Shown: positions 26,988 through 35,827, counted from the first letter of the stretch. The stretch is 64,000 nt of DNA from Jiella flava (GCF_017349315.1 NZ_JAFMPP010000002.1:372001-436000), one strand, 5' to 3'. Translations and numbers: made by a program. The notes: generated by a model not told the origin, from the sequence alone.

Positions 26988-27782
26988 ATGCGCAGCGTCG
27001 AGACAAACTATTCAATTCGTGACGAAATCCGCGACTACTGGTCGATGCGGGCGGCCAGCTTCGACGAGAGTGTCGGCCACGAGATTTTTTCCGAGGCCGA
27101 GCGGCGCGGCTGGCACCGCCTGCTGCGCAAACATCTCGGCGCGGGACAGGGCCGGGCGGCGCTGGATTTGGCTTGCGGCACGGCGGTGATTTCGCACCTG
27201 CTCGACGATCTCGGCTTCCAGGTGACCGGCGCGGACTGGTCCGAGGACATGCTGGCGCGGGCCAGGCGTAAGGCCGAGGCGCGCGGTGCCGATATCCGGT
27301 TCGTCATGCGCGATGCCGAAAACACCATGGAACCGCGGGAAAGCTATGACGTGATCACCAATCGGCACCTGGTCTGGACGCTGGTCGATCCGTCTGCCGC
27401 CTTTGCTGAATGGTTCGCTCTGCTGAAGCCGGGCGGAAAGCTTCTGATCGTCGATACCAATCAGGATGCAACCTGCCTGGGCACGCGAATCCGCAAGGCC
27501 TGGGAAAAGCTGACCGGCCAGCCGAACGGTGCGGGGGTTGTCACCGATCTGGCGGCTGCCGAGCGCCATCGACGGATCCGAGAGCAGGTCTATTTCTCCG
27601 CAATGATGCCGGCCGAGGCCGTGGTGGCGCTGTTGCAAAAGGCGGGATTTGTCGATCCGGTGGTCGATCGGTCGATGGGCGACATCCACTGGGCGCAAGC
27701 TCGAAAGATGACGTTGCTCCAGGGCTTCGAGCGGCTCACCCAGGATCGCTATGCAATTTGCGTCACAAAACCCACCGGTTAG
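26988..27782 (+). CDS. Class I SAM-dependent methyltransferase
   Basis: 264 residues. Motif I is LDLACGTAVISH from residue 59, followed by the acidic strand end VTGADWSEDML and a post-motif region SYDVITNRHLVWTLVDP and LKPGGKLLIVD. It resembles the UbiE/small-molecule methyltransferases found beside iron and metallophore uptake genes. Divergent from the siderophore-type ABC operon with 123 bases between, so shared control is likely. The substrate could be a metal chelator, but nothing in the sequence proves this. Confidence 0.85.
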   Translation: MRSVETNYSIRDEIRDYWSMRAASFDESVGHEIFSEAERRGWHRLLRKHLGAGQGRAALDLACGTAVISHLLDDLGFQVTGADWSEDMLARARRKAEARGADIRFVMRDAENTMEPRESYDVITNRHLVWTLVDPSAAFAEWFALLKPGGKLLIVDTNQDATCLGTRIRKAWEKLTGQPNGAGVVTDLAAAERHRRIREQVYFSAMMPAEAVVALLQKAGFVDPVVDRSMGDIHWAQARKMTLLQGFERLTQDRYAICVTKPTG

Positions 27783-28360
27783 CGGGTCTGCGCTGTGGTC
27801 GATTGAACGCGGGAAATTGAAGTGTGTGCTCTGATCGCGACGGAATGAGTCCATTTTTCGCGACGGCAGCGTTGGACGGGTGAGCGCGTCTCGCTTCAGG
27901 CCGTTGTCTCTTCGATGGTTGACAGCGACGTGCTGATGCGGTCCGGAATGTCGCAACTGATTTTTGTCCTTCGTGGCGGGCGAAGGTTATATGAAAATAT
28001 TCCTTGACAGCGTCACGGTCCTCCTCTAAGTTGTCGGCATCATCAACACGTTCGTGAGGGGCGCCCGAGGACGTGGGCTTGCTCTTTCGGTTCCGGAAGC
28101 CTGGCGCGGCTGATGCCAAGGTCTGGTTCGGCCGCCATGCGTTTGCGGTGACGCAAAGCTGTTCTCGGCAAATGGTCTCGAACATGGTGCTGAGCGCGCC
28201 GTGCGCCCGATAGAACGCACAAAGCAAGCGCACTCTGAGTCATTCTCCGCATCGTACGTTGCCGACAATCGAGTCCGATGTTCGGGCCGATGCTGGAGCC
28301 GAATATCGCCTTCGATCTTCGGGCTGCTGCCCTGATGAGATGTGGCGCGTCGAGGACTGA
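27783..28360. other. Leader region upstream of the GTA cluster
   Basis: 578 bases between the methyltransferase and GTA gene 1. The useful signal is a near-consensus promoter at 28004-28032. Downstream there is a possible 46-codon frame at 28073-28213 (GTG start, begins MGLLFRFRKPGAADAKVWFG), without a clear ribosome site; I do not call it as a gene. I see no TTAA-N7-TTAA CtrA-type site in this stretch. Confidence 0.45.
28004..28032 (+). promoter_or_regulatory. Sigma-70-like promoter ahead of the GTA cluster
   Basis: TTGACA, 17 bases, then TAAGTT: a perfect -35 hexamer and a -10 hexamer with acceptable spacing. Transcription from about 28040 would read a 320-base leader into GTA gene 1. No other promoter-like site stood out to me in this gap. 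Confidence 0.5.
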
Positions 28361-28891
28361 ATGGCGGAATTGTTGTCGAATCGGCTGTTTGCGCTGCTGT
28401 CGCGTGAGGTGGCGCGATTGGAGGCCTGCGGAAAGGAATTTAATCCAAAAAGCGAAGCCGTCGATCAGAACGAGGAGACGGCGCGTCGCAGCGGTGACGG
28501 GCGAGCCTCGGAGGCGGGCGGCTCGGCCGCCCGGGCGGCCGCGTCGGGCGGGACGAAAATTGGCTTCAAGGAGCGCGCCGACGTCTTGAGCCTCCTGACT
28601 CGCACCTTGGAAAAGCTCTTGGAGCTGCGGGGGCGCGAGGCCCGCGACGGCGACGCGGACGACAGCGAGGTTCAGCGGCTGCGCGATGACTTTATGCGAC
28701 GTCTTCGGGCGCTGGATGCCCGGCGGCCCGGCGGATCGCGCTTGTTCGACGGGGATGGCAACTACGCTCTCGATGCGGCGGCGGCGCGGCTCTTGGCCGA
28801 CTTCGAGTCCGAAGCGGCTGAAGACGGAACGTTGGACACCGCCGAGCCGGGCGGTGATGGGGACCGCCGGAGTTTCGATGGCTCGCAATGA
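28361..28891 (+). CDS. GTA gene 1, probable small terminase subunit
   Basis: 176 residues. It occupies the g1 position directly before the large terminase. The middle segment ERADVLSLLTRTLEKLLELR resembles the conserved helix of GTA g1 proteins, for which the Rhodobacter capsulatus member has been shown to act as TerS. The flanks are Ala/Gly/Asp/Arg-rich and poorly conserved. In GTAs this subunit packages host DNA without clear site preference. It overlaps terL by 14 bases. Identification rests on position plus the short helix. Confidence 0.7.
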   Translation: MAELLSNRLFALLSREVARLEACGKEFNPKSEAVDQNEETARRSGDGRASEAGGSAARAAASGGTKIGFKERADVLSLLTRTLEKLLELRGREARDGDADDSEVQRLRDDFMRRLRALDARRPGGSRLFDGDGNYALDAAAARLLADFESEAAEDGTLDTAEPGGDGDRRSFDGSQ

Positions 28892-30272
28892 CGAGGCTCC
28901 CGTCGTCGGAGAGGGGCCGGTCGGTGACGGTTCGCCAATGCAAGCGATCGGTTGCGGCAACGCGGCGGAGAGGGAAGAGGGCGACAGCCGATTTTGGGAT
29001 CGGACCGAGCGGTTGGTCGGGCAAACAAGCGGCCGGGTGTTGGTGGGGGAGACGCCGCCGTGGCTGGCTTTGGCGCGGCCGGCCCAGCTACCGGTGCCGG
29101 GGCGCTGGCGGCAATGGCTGATCGTCGGCGGCCGTGGCTCGGGCAAGACGCGGGCGGGCGCCGAATGGGTGAGCGCGATGGCGGCGGGCGAGCCGCCCTT
29201 CGCCGAAACTCCGGCGATGCGGATCGGCCTCGTCGCCGAAACCTTGGCCGATGCCCGCGAGGTGATGATCGATGGCGAAAGCGGGCTTCTGTCCGTCACA
29301 GGCTACCGGCGGCCGGTCTTTGAGGTCAGCCGGCGCCGGCTGGTCTTTGCCAGCGGGGCGGTCGCGCAGATCTTCTCGTCGGAAGATCCGGACGCCCTGC
29401 GCGGCTATCAGTTCGATCTCGCCTGGGGCGACGAATTGGCGAAATGGGTGCATGGCGAGGCCTCATTCGACAATCTGCAACTGGCGCTCCGGCTGGGGCG
29501 CGATCCGCGGGCGATCTTCACCACGACGCCTCGGCCGATCCCGTTGCTGAAGCGGTTGATGGCCGACCCGTCGACGGTGACCACCCACATGCGGACGGTG
29601 GATAATGCCGGCAATCTGGCGCCGGGGTTTTTCGCCGCGATGACGGAGCGTTACGGCGGTACGCGGCTGGGTCGGCAGGAACTCGACGGCGAAATTCTGG
29701 CGCTGCGCGAGGACGCCCTGTTCGATCTCGCCCGCATCGAGCGCGAACGCTGTGCGGTGCCGGAGAACCTCGGCCGCATCGTCGTCGCGGTCGATCCGCC
29801 GGCAAGCGCCCATCAGCGCTCGGATGCCTGCGGCATCGTCGCGGCGGGGCGCGGCCCGGACGGCACCATCTACATCCTCGCCGATCACAGCCGGCGCCGG
29901 GCCAAGCCGCATGAATGGGCGCGGGCGGCGATCGGGCTCTATCGGCAGTGGCAGGCCGACCGGATCGTCGCCGAGGTCAATCAGGGCGGCGACATGGTCG
30001 AGGCGGTGATCCGCGCCGTCGAACCGGACACGCCGTTTCAGGCGGTGCGCGCAAGCCGCGGCAAGTGGCTGCGGGCCGAGCCCGTCGCGGCGCTCTACGA
30101 ACGCGGCCGGGTGCGCCATGCCGGGCGGTTTCCGGAGTTGGAAGACGAGATGGCGGATTTCGGCCCCGACGGCCTGTCCGGTGGCCGCTCGCCCGATCGC
30201 CTCGACGCCCTGGTCTGGGCTGTCAATGCGCTCGCCGGCGACGGCAGCGGCCCCCGAATTCGCGAACTTTGA
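28878..30272 (+). CDS. GTA gene 2, large terminase
   Basis: 464-residue packaging ATPase/nuclease. Walker A is GGRGSGKT (84-91), the Walker B region is LAWGDELAKW (181-190), and a coupling-type motif IFTTTPRPIPLLK follows. The RNase-H-like nuclease domain has its first Asp in IVVAVDPPAS and later acidic residues in DRIVAEVNQGGDMV and SPDRLDALVWA. It packs random host DNA fragments into GTA heads. The chosen start (28878) overlaps gene 1; the first 60 residues are weakly conserved, so M21 is an alternative. Confidence 0.93.
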   Translation: MARNDEAPVVGEGPVGDGSPMQAIGCGNAAEREEGDSRFWDRTERLVGQTSGRVLVGETPPWLALARPAQLPVPGRWRQWLIVGGRGSGKTRAGAEWVSAMAAGEPPFAETPAMRIGLVAETLADAREVMIDGESGLLSVTGYRRPVFEVSRRRLVFASGAVAQIFSSEDPDALRGYQFDLAWGDELAKWVHGEASFDNLQLALRLGRDPRAIFTTTPRPIPLLKRLMADPSTVTTHMRTVDNAGNLAPGFFAAMTERYGGTRLGRQELDGEILALREDALFDLARIERERCAVPENLGRIVVAVDPPASAHQRSDACGIVAAGRGPDGTIYILADHSRRRAKPHEWARAAIGLYRQWQADRIVAEVNQGGDMVEAVIRAVEPDTPFQAVRASRGKWLRAEPVAALYERGRVRHAGRFPELEDEMADFGPDGLSGGRSPDRLDALVWAVNALAGDGSGPRIREL

Positions 30273-30319
30273 ACCCTTCGGCGGCCTGTCCGCCAATCGT
30301 GACGGTATCGGAGACAGGC

Positions 30320-31534
30320 ATGAGTCTTGTGCGATCCATGGCCGATTGGCTGGGGGCGGGGCGTCGGCGCGCGGCCGAGCGCACCGCGCCGGGCGCCCAC
30401 GAAGCGAAGGCCGCGACGCCGGTGACCGGCACGCTGATCTTCACCGGCGGCGGCGATCCGGTGTTCACCGAGCGCTCTTTCCCCTCGCTCGCCCGGACCG
30501 GCTTCATGCAGAACCCGGTGGTCTATCGCTCCGTGCGGCTGATCAGCGAGGCCGCAGCGGCGATTCCGTTGGTTCTTTACGACGGGGCTGAGGAGGTCAG
30601 CGCCAACCGGCTGCTCGATCTTCTGCACCGGCCAAACCCGATGCAGAGCACTTCGGCCTTCATCGAGGCGATCTGCGGCTTCTTGCTCATGGCCGGCAAC
30701 GCCTATGTCGAAGCGGCGATGTTTGGCGGCGAGATCAAGGCGCTGCACGTTTTGCGGCCGGATCGCATCCGGGTGATCGAGGGCGATGACGGTTGGCCGG
30801 TCGCCTACGAATACCGGGTCGGGTCGACCAGCAAACGCATCGCCGCCGAGGGTGAGGCGGGCACGCCGTCAAGCCTTTTGCACTTGGCTCTGTTTCATCC
30901 CCTCGCTGATCTGAAGGGCTATCCGCCCCTCGCCAGCGCGCAGGCCGCGCTCGATCTTCACAACGCCGCCGGCCGCTGGAACAAGGCGCTGCTCGACAAT
31001 TCGGCCCGCCCATCCGGCGCGCTGATCTATAAATCGGAGGGCGGCGCTAGCCTCTCGCCCGACCAGTTCGCCCGGCTGAAGAGCGAACTCGAAACCGGCT
31101 ATGCAGGCGCTGTCCGTGCCGGCCGGCCGCTGCTGCTCGAAGGCGGGCTGGAGTGGAAGGCAATGGCGCTGACGCCGAAGGACATGGACTTCATCGAGGC
31201 CAAGAACGGCGCGGCCCGCGACATCGCGCTCGCCTTCGGCGTGCCGCCGATGCTGCTCGGCATTCCGGGCGACGCCACCTACTCGAATTACGCCGAGGCG
31301 AACCGGGCGCTCTATCGGCTGACGGTGCTGCCGCTGGTCAAGCGGATCAGCGGCGCGCTCGGCGACTGGCTCGGCGCGCATCTCGGCGAGCCCGGATTGC
31401 GGCTCGGCTTCGATCTCGACGCGGTGGAGGGGCTGTCGGCGGAGCGCGAGGCGCTGTGGACGCGGGTCGGCGCGGCCGATTTCCTGACGCGGGCGGAAAA
31501 GCGGGAGGCGGTCGGCTATGGCGCCGAGGACTGA
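30320..31534 (+). CDS. GTA gene 3, portal protein
   Basis: 404-residue HK97-type portal protein that forms the dodecameric DNA gate of the head. Typical segments are NPVVYRSVRLISEAAAAIPLVLYDG, LLHRPNPMQSTSAFIEAI, FLLMAGNAYVEA, and DIALAFGVPPMLLGIPGDATYSNYAEA (broken here only by description). The start follows GGAGACAGGC. It overlaps the protease gene by 17 bases, so the small gene g3.5 that lies between g3 and g4 in Rhodobacter capsulatus is absent. Confidence 0.94.
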   Translation: MSLVRSMADWLGAGRRRAAERTAPGAHEAKAATPVTGTLIFTGGGDPVFTERSFPSLARTGFMQNPVVYRSVRLISEAAAAIPLVLYDGAEEVSANRLLDLLHRPNPMQSTSAFIEAICGFLLMAGNAYVEAAMFGGEIKALHVLRPDRIRVIEGDDGWPVAYEYRVGSTSKRIAAEGEAGTPSSLLHLALFHPLADLKGYPPLASAQAALDLHNAAGRWNKALLDNSARPSGALIYKSEGGASLSPDQFARLKSELETGYAGAVRAGRPLLLEGGLEWKAMALTPKDMDFIEAKNGAARDIALAFGVPPMLLGIPGDATYSNYAEANRALYRLTVLPLVKRISGALGDWLGAHLGEPGLRLGFDLDAVEGLSAEREALWTRVGAADFLTRAEKREAVGYGAED

Positions 31535-32003
31535 ACTGGCCGCGCTGCACCGACGCTTTGCGGCGACGCCATCGCCGCCGCCGCCGCTTCTATCCGGCTA
31601 CGCGGCGCTTTTCGGCGAGATCGATCTTGCCGGCGACCGAATCGAGCGCGGCGCCTTCAGCGCCTCTTTGCTGCACCGGCAGCCGGGCGATGTCCGCATG
31701 CTTTGGCAGCACGATCCCGCCCGGCCGATCGGCCGCTGGCAGAGGATCGTCGAGGACGAGGTCGGTCTCTTCGTGCTCGGCCGCTTCGCGCTCGGCACCC
31801 AAGCCGGACGCGAGGCGGCGGGGCTCGCGGCGGCCGGCGCGATCGACGGGCTGTCGATCGGCTTTCGCACCCGGCTCGCCCGGCGGGCCGCGGCCGGAGC
31901 GCGGCGCCGCCTGGTCACCATCGACCTTTGGGAAATTTCCCTCGTTACCTTCCCCATGCAGCAGCGGGCGCGGCTGACGCTCGTCGCCGAACCGGCGGCC
32001 TGA
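31518..32003 (+). CDS. GTA gene 4, prohead protease
   Basis: 161-residue HK97-family (U35) prohead protease. LSGYAALFGEIDLAGDRIERG opens the fold. VRMLWQHDPARPIGRW contains the catalytic histidine, and AIDGLSIGF contains the catalytic serine. It would cleave the capsid protein's N-terminal scaffold during maturation. It overlaps the portal gene and is followed by the capsid gene after 50 bases. Confidence 0.92.
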   Translation: MAPRTELAALHRRFAATPSPPPPLLSGYAALFGEIDLAGDRIERGAFSASLLHRQPGDVRMLWQHDPARPIGRWQRIVEDEVGLFVLGRFALGTQAGREAAGLAAAGAIDGLSIGFRTRLARRAAAGARRRLVTIDLWEISLVTFPMQQRARLTLVAEPAA

Positions 32004-32053
32004 AGGCAGGGGCGGAGCTGAACACCGATTATCGATCACAGAGGAGACAGGAT

Positions 32054-33304
32054 ATGGACGAAACCGCGATCGCCGGCTTCGAAACGAAGGCGCTTGCCCC
32101 TGAGATCCGGGGCCTCCAGGACGATATGATGCGAACCTTCGAGAGCTTTTGCGAGGCCAATGACGCCCGCCTCGACGCCCTCGAAAAGCGGATGGGCGAG
32201 GATGTCGTCACCGCCGAGAAGGTGGACCGCATCGCCGCCGCGCTCGACGCGCAGAACCAGCGGATCGAGCGTTTGACTCTGAAGGAGATCCGCCCGGCGC
32301 TGGGGCAGAGCGGGCCGCGCGGCGAGGATGCCGTCAGCGAGCACAAATCGGCCTTCGAGCGCTATGTGCGCGGCGGTGACGAGGCGCCGCTGCGGCGCTT
32401 TGAGGAAAAGGCGATGTCGAGCCTGACCGGCGCCGACGGCGGCTTTCTGGTGCCGGACGAGACCGAGGCCGAGATCGGCCGCCGGCTCACCGCGATCTCG
32501 CCGATCCGCTCGATTGCCGCGGTGCGCACCGTGTCGACGGCCGTGCTGAAAAAGCCCTTCGCCATCTTCGGGGCCGAAAGCGGCTGGGTCAGCGAGACCG
32601 CCACGCGTGACCAGACCGCCGCGCCGCAGCTGGCCGAACTCACCTTCCCGACGATGGAGCTTTACGCCATGCCGGCGGCGACCAGCGCGCTGCTCGATGA
32701 TGCGGCGGTCGACATCGATCGCTGGATCGGCAGCGAGGTCGAGCAGGCCTTCGCGGCGCAGGAGGGCGCGGCCTTCGTCACCGGCGACGGGGCCAACAAG
32801 CCGAAGGGCTTCATGAGCTATTCAACCGTTGCTGAAAGCTCCTGGGCCTGGGGCTCGGTCGGCTTTGTCACGACCGGTGCCGATGGCGCTTTCGCCAGCG
32901 ATGGGGCCGCCGATGCGCTGATCGAACTCGTCTATGCGCTGAAGGCGGGCTATCGGCAGAACGCCAGCTTTGTGATGAACCGGCGCACCCAGGCGAGCGT
33001 GCGCAAGCTGAAGGACAAGGACGGCAGCTATCTCTGGCTTCCGCCGGCCTCGGCCGGGGGGCGGGCGACAGTGATGGGCTTTCCGGTGGTCGAGGCCGAG
33101 GAGATGCCGGACATTGCCTCGGGCAGTCTCGCCATCGCCTTCGGCGACTTCGCGCGCTTCTATCTGGTCGTCGATCGCCAGGGCGTGCGAGTGCTGCGCG
33201 ATCCCTATTCGGCCAAGCCTTACGTCCTCTTCTACACCACCAAGCGGGTCGGCGGCGGCATCCAGGATTTCGACGCGGCCAAGCTGCTCGAATTTTCCGC
33301 CTGA
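32054..33304 (+). CDS. GTA gene 5, major capsid protein
   Basis: 416-residue HK97-fold capsid protein. Residues 1-105 form a helical scaffold segment (QDDMMRTFESFCEANDARL...RIAAALDAQNQRIERLTL) removed by the protease. The shell domain begins near SSLTGADGGFLVPDETEAEIG. Conserved parts include SPIRSIAAVRTVST, FVTGDGANKPKGF, and RDPYSAKPYVLFYTTKRVGG. The start ATG at 32054 follows GAGGAGACAGGAT. Confidence 0.95.
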   Translation: MDETAIAGFETKALAPEIRGLQDDMMRTFESFCEANDARLDALEKRMGEDVVTAEKVDRIAAALDAQNQRIERLTLKEIRPALGQSGPRGEDAVSEHKSAFERYVRGGDEAPLRRFEEKAMSSLTGADGGFLVPDETEAEIGRRLTAISPIRSIAAVRTVSTAVLKKPFAIFGAESGWVSETATRDQTAAPQLAELTFPTMELYAMPAATSALLDDAAVDIDRWIGSEVEQAFAAQEGAAFVTGDGANKPKGFMSYSTVAESSWAWGSVGFVTTGADGAFASDGAADALIELVYALKAGYRQNASFVMNRRTQASVRKLKDKDGSYLWLPPASAGGRATVMGFPVVEAEEMPDIASGSLAIAFGDFARFYLVVDRQGVRVLRDPYSAKPYVLFYTTKRVGGGIQDFDAAKLLEFSA

Positions 33305-33369
33305 GCGGTCGGGCATTGCGATTGCCATGATCAGGCCCGGCCCAGCGGCAGGGCCCTTCAATGCTCACG

Positions 33370-33469
33370 CATCGGCCGGAAAATCGGAGTCGATTTTCGG
33401 CAAAGCCCGATGTGTCGCTTTCATGATGGAGAGCGCCCTTTCTGCGTCCTGTTGGACGCACGGCGCTCG
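33370..33469. repeat. Dispersed intergenic repeat, copy 2 (inside the GTA cluster)
   Basis: Second copy of the structured repeat at 564-662. It shares the palindromic half (GGAAAATCGGAGTCGATTTTC) and the TTCTGCGTCC/GGACGCA hairpin ending in CGGCGCTC. It sits in the 179-base gap between the capsid and adaptor genes, the longest clean gap of the GTA head module. Insertion here would leave both genes intact and could place an mRNA-stabilising hairpin after the capsid gene. Confidence 0.6.
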
Positions 33470-33483
33470 ATCGGAGACGAGCC

Positions 33484-34044
33484 ATGACGACGATCGATCT
33501 TGGCACTTCGGCCGCCGAGCCGCTGACGCTCGCCGATGCGAAAGCCTGGGCGCGGATCGAGCGAGACGACGAGGACGACCTGATTGCCAGCCTGATCACT
33601 GCCGCGCGGCAGACGATCGAGCGCGAGACCGGCCTGGCGCTTTTGCGGCGCAGCTTCAAGTTGCTGATCGATCCGGTCCCGACGGATGGCCCCGTCGCGG
33701 CAACGCGCCGGCCGCTGGTCTCGATCGACGCGGTTGACGCCTATGATGCGACCGGCGCGCCCGTCGGTTTTGACGTGGGGACGGCGATCATCCCCGATCT
33801 GCCGGGGATCGACGCATTCTATCTGACCCCGATCGTGATCGCGGCGGCGGTGAACGGCGTCGAGATCGATTTTACCGCCGGCTTCGGCCCCAACGGTTGT
33901 CCCGCCGACCTGCTTTTGGCGATGAAGGCCATGGTCGCCGCCGGCTATGAGGCGCGGGCGCTGGTGCCGTCTGGGGAAGCGGCTGGTCTGCGGCCGGCGA
34001 TCGCGGCGCGGCTGCTGGCCCCCTATCGACAGGCGAGGCTCTAG
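33484..34044 (+). CDS. GTA gene 6, head-tail adaptor
   Basis: 186-residue head-tail connector of the phage gp6-like/GTA g6 family. The N-terminal helical pattern EPLTLADAKAWARIERDDEDDLIASLITAARQ is typical of connector proteins that dock under the portal. A beta-rich middle and a C-terminal helix (DLLLAMKAMVAAGYEARALV) follow. It ends one base before the next gene. Confidence 0.88.
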   Translation: MTTIDLGTSAAEPLTLADAKAWARIERDDEDDLIASLITAARQTIERETGLALLRRSFKLLIDPVPTDGPVAATRRPLVSIDAVDAYDATGAPVGFDVGTAIIPDLPGIDAFYLTPIVIAAAVNGVEIDFTAGFGPNGCPADLLLAMKAMVAAGYEARALVPSGEAAGLRPAIAARLLAPYRQARL

Positions 34045-34377
34045 ATGGCGCCCCTGTTTCTCGATCCCGGCCTCTTCAACCGCCGCGTTGCGCTCGATCA
34101 GCCGGTCATTGCCGCCGACGGCGCCGGCGGCGGGACGACGGACTGGCAAGAGCTGCGGGCGGTTTCCGTGCGCATCGAGCCGGTGTCGGTGACGACGCGC
34201 GAGCGCTTCGATCAGCGCGAGGCGATGATCACCCACCGGGTGCTGATGCGCGCCAACGCCGTGGTCAAACGCGGCATGTCGTTCCGGCTCGGCGCGCGGC
34301 GGCTGGTGATCGTCTCGGTGCACGATCCGGACGAGAGCGGCCGCTATCTCGTCTGCCGCTGCGAAGAGGAGCGCTGA
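34045..34377 (+). CDS. GTA gene 7, stopper / head closure protein
   Basis: 110-residue SPP1 gp16-like head-closure protein. The family pattern is seen: FNRRVALDQPVIAADGAGG, TDWQELRAVSVRIEPVS, ITHRVLMR, MSFRLGARRLVIVSVHDPDE. It retains packaged DNA and joins the tail terminator. It directly abuts the adaptor gene. Confidence 0.88.
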   Translation: MAPLFLDPGLFNRRVALDQPVIAADGAGGGTTDWQELRAVSVRIEPVSVTTRERFDQREAMITHRVLMRANAVVKRGMSFRLGARRLVIVSVHDPDESGRYLVCRCEEER

Positions 34378-34380
34378 ACG

Positions 34381-34632
34381 ATGCGCTTCACGGTCACTGT
34401 TCGTCATCGGGCGGTGCAGGCATCGTTTCGACGCTTCGTCGAGGCCGCTCTTTCCCGGCGCTTGAGAATGGTAGGCAGCGCGACGCTGAGGTCGCTTCCG
34501 TCTACATCGAACCTTACGGAGACGCCGGAAGGCCGCGCGCTGCTTGCCGATCCCTTCGCCGAATCCGCGTCGTCGGGTGAAGACCGGAGGCCGGACGACA
34601 AGGTCGCGAAAAAGTTAAAACCCTGGCGTTGA
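34381..34632 (+). CDS. Small basic protein of unknown function inside the GTA cluster
   Basis: 83 residues, Arg-rich, starting 3 bases after GTA gene 7. It begins MRFTVTVRHRAVQASFRRFV and ends KVAKKLKPWR; I recognise no family. Its codons are less GC-biased than its neighbours in the second half. It is not one of the standard GTA genes. It could be a real small gene, or the degraded start of something larger. Confidence 0.4.
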   Translation: MRFTVTVRHRAVQASFRRFVEAALSRRLRMVGSATLRSLPSTSNLTETPEGRALLADPFAESASSGEDRRPDDKVAKKLKPWR

Positions 34633-34716
34633 ACTTGTATCGATTCCCATCATTTCAGGGTATATTTCACAGCGACAAGTTTCGTGAAAGCGGCGTCGTG
34701 AAAACGGGATGGAACG

Positions 34717-35127
34717 ATGGCTCATCCGAGCGCTGAGTTACAGGAATCGATCTTTTCCGCCTTGTCGTCCGATCCGGCGCTGACGGCGCTGCTCGGCGGG
34801 CCGAAAATCTTCGACCGGCGGCCCGAACAGGCGAGCTTCCCCTACCTGACCCTGGGGCGCACGGCGGTGGTCGACTGGTCGACCGGCACCGAGGATGGCG
34901 CGGAGCACATTCTCACGCTGCATGTCTGGGCGAAGGGCGGCGGCAAGGCCGAGACCTACGAGATCATGGACAAGGTCGCCACCACGCTGAACGACGCGGC
35001 CCTGCCGCTCAAGGACTATCACCTCGTCAATCTGCGCCTGCAATTTGCCGAGGCGCGGCGCGAGCCGGAAACGGCCGCCTATCACGGCATCCTGCGGTTC
35101 CGGGCGGTGACCGAACCGCTCGCCTGA
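34717..35127 (+). CDS. GTA gene 8, tail terminator
   Basis: 136-residue DUF3168/HK97 gp10-like tail-completion protein. Features are ELQESIFSALSSDPALTALLGG, FPYLTLGRTAVVDWSTGTEDGAEHILTLHVWAK and LVNLRLQFAEARREPET. It caps the tail tube and binds the stopper. A cassette of foreign character follows, where g9 would normally come next. Confidence 0.9.
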   Translation: MAHPSAELQESIFSALSSDPALTALLGGPKIFDRRPEQASFPYLTLGRTAVVDWSTGTEDGAEHILTLHVWAKGGGKAETYEIMDKVATTLNDAALPLKDYHLVNLRLQFAEARREPETAAYHGILRFRAVTEPLA

Positions 35128-35242
35128 GGTGTGGAGCGTGTCAATCTTGCGCAGGGATATATAGCTTGTTAGCTTGTCGTGAGTTTGGTCCGTGCAAGGC
35201 TCGCACATGTCGTAAGCGAGTTCATCGAACGGGGGAATTTCG

Positions 35243-35827
35243 ATGGACGACGAGCAGGCCTATTTTTATTACTATGTGCTGCGTATGGAGGCGAGGAAAT
35301 CCGTTGTCGATGCGTTAAATCGCCGGATTAAAACTTCCGATCATCGATCGCGGTGGCGCGGAATAACGTTGGCTTCAGTAAACGAGGAGTCAGTTGATTA
35401 CGCTCGACGAGAGTGGTCGAAAAACTATTCGGTCGGAGGTTTTCAAGGCTTCAAGGACAGCTGGGAGCGATTAAATTATAAGTTTAAAGCGATACCATCA
35501 CATTTCAATATCGCTGTTTGGCAAAGTTATGAGGACGTAAAAGTCCTTCAAGGCATGGCGCTTGGGAAGCCCTCGCGGGGTAAGACGCATCTGACCATTA
35601 ACTGGCTTGAAAGGTCTTATGTGACACCGTATTTTCGGGGCGGCGTGATGCTTCCTATCCTGGCGTGTGCCGAACAATATGCGAAACTCTTGCGGTGTGA
35701 ACGCGTTCTGGTTAAAGACGCGGCAGATCCGAATGAGTTTTCAAACTATGGATACAATCCATATAGCGCACTCGGCCGGGGCTATATCGCAAAGGAGTTA
35801 CGGGATGGCACAACTGATGGACAATGA
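35243..35827 (+). CDS. Cassette protein A inside the GTA cluster (acetyltransferase-like?)
   Basis: 194 residues, absent from the standard GTA gene set. The DNA is clearly AT-richer than the flanking GTA genes and uses A/T-ending codons. The C-terminal half (LTINWLERSYVTPYFRGG, MLPILACAEQYAKLLRCERV, NEFSNYGYNPYSALGRGY) has the rhythm of a GNAT acetyltransferase: strand, loop, helix, strand, then a YGY region. The acetyl-CoA pyrophosphate loop is not canonical, so this is a fold guess only. The ribosome site GGGGGAA is 6 bases upstream. A TATATA at 35158-35163 may belong to its own promoter. It overlaps gene B by 23 bases. Confidence 0.6.
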   Translation: MDDEQAYFYYYVLRMEARKSVVDALNRRIKTSDHRSRWRGITLASVNEESVDYARREWSKNYSVGGFQGFKDSWERLNYKFKAIPSHFNIAVWQSYEDVKVLQGMALGKPSRGKTHLTINWLERSYVTPYFRGGVMLPILACAEQYAKLLRCERVLVKDAADPNEFSNYGYNPYSALGRGYIAKELRDGTTDGQ

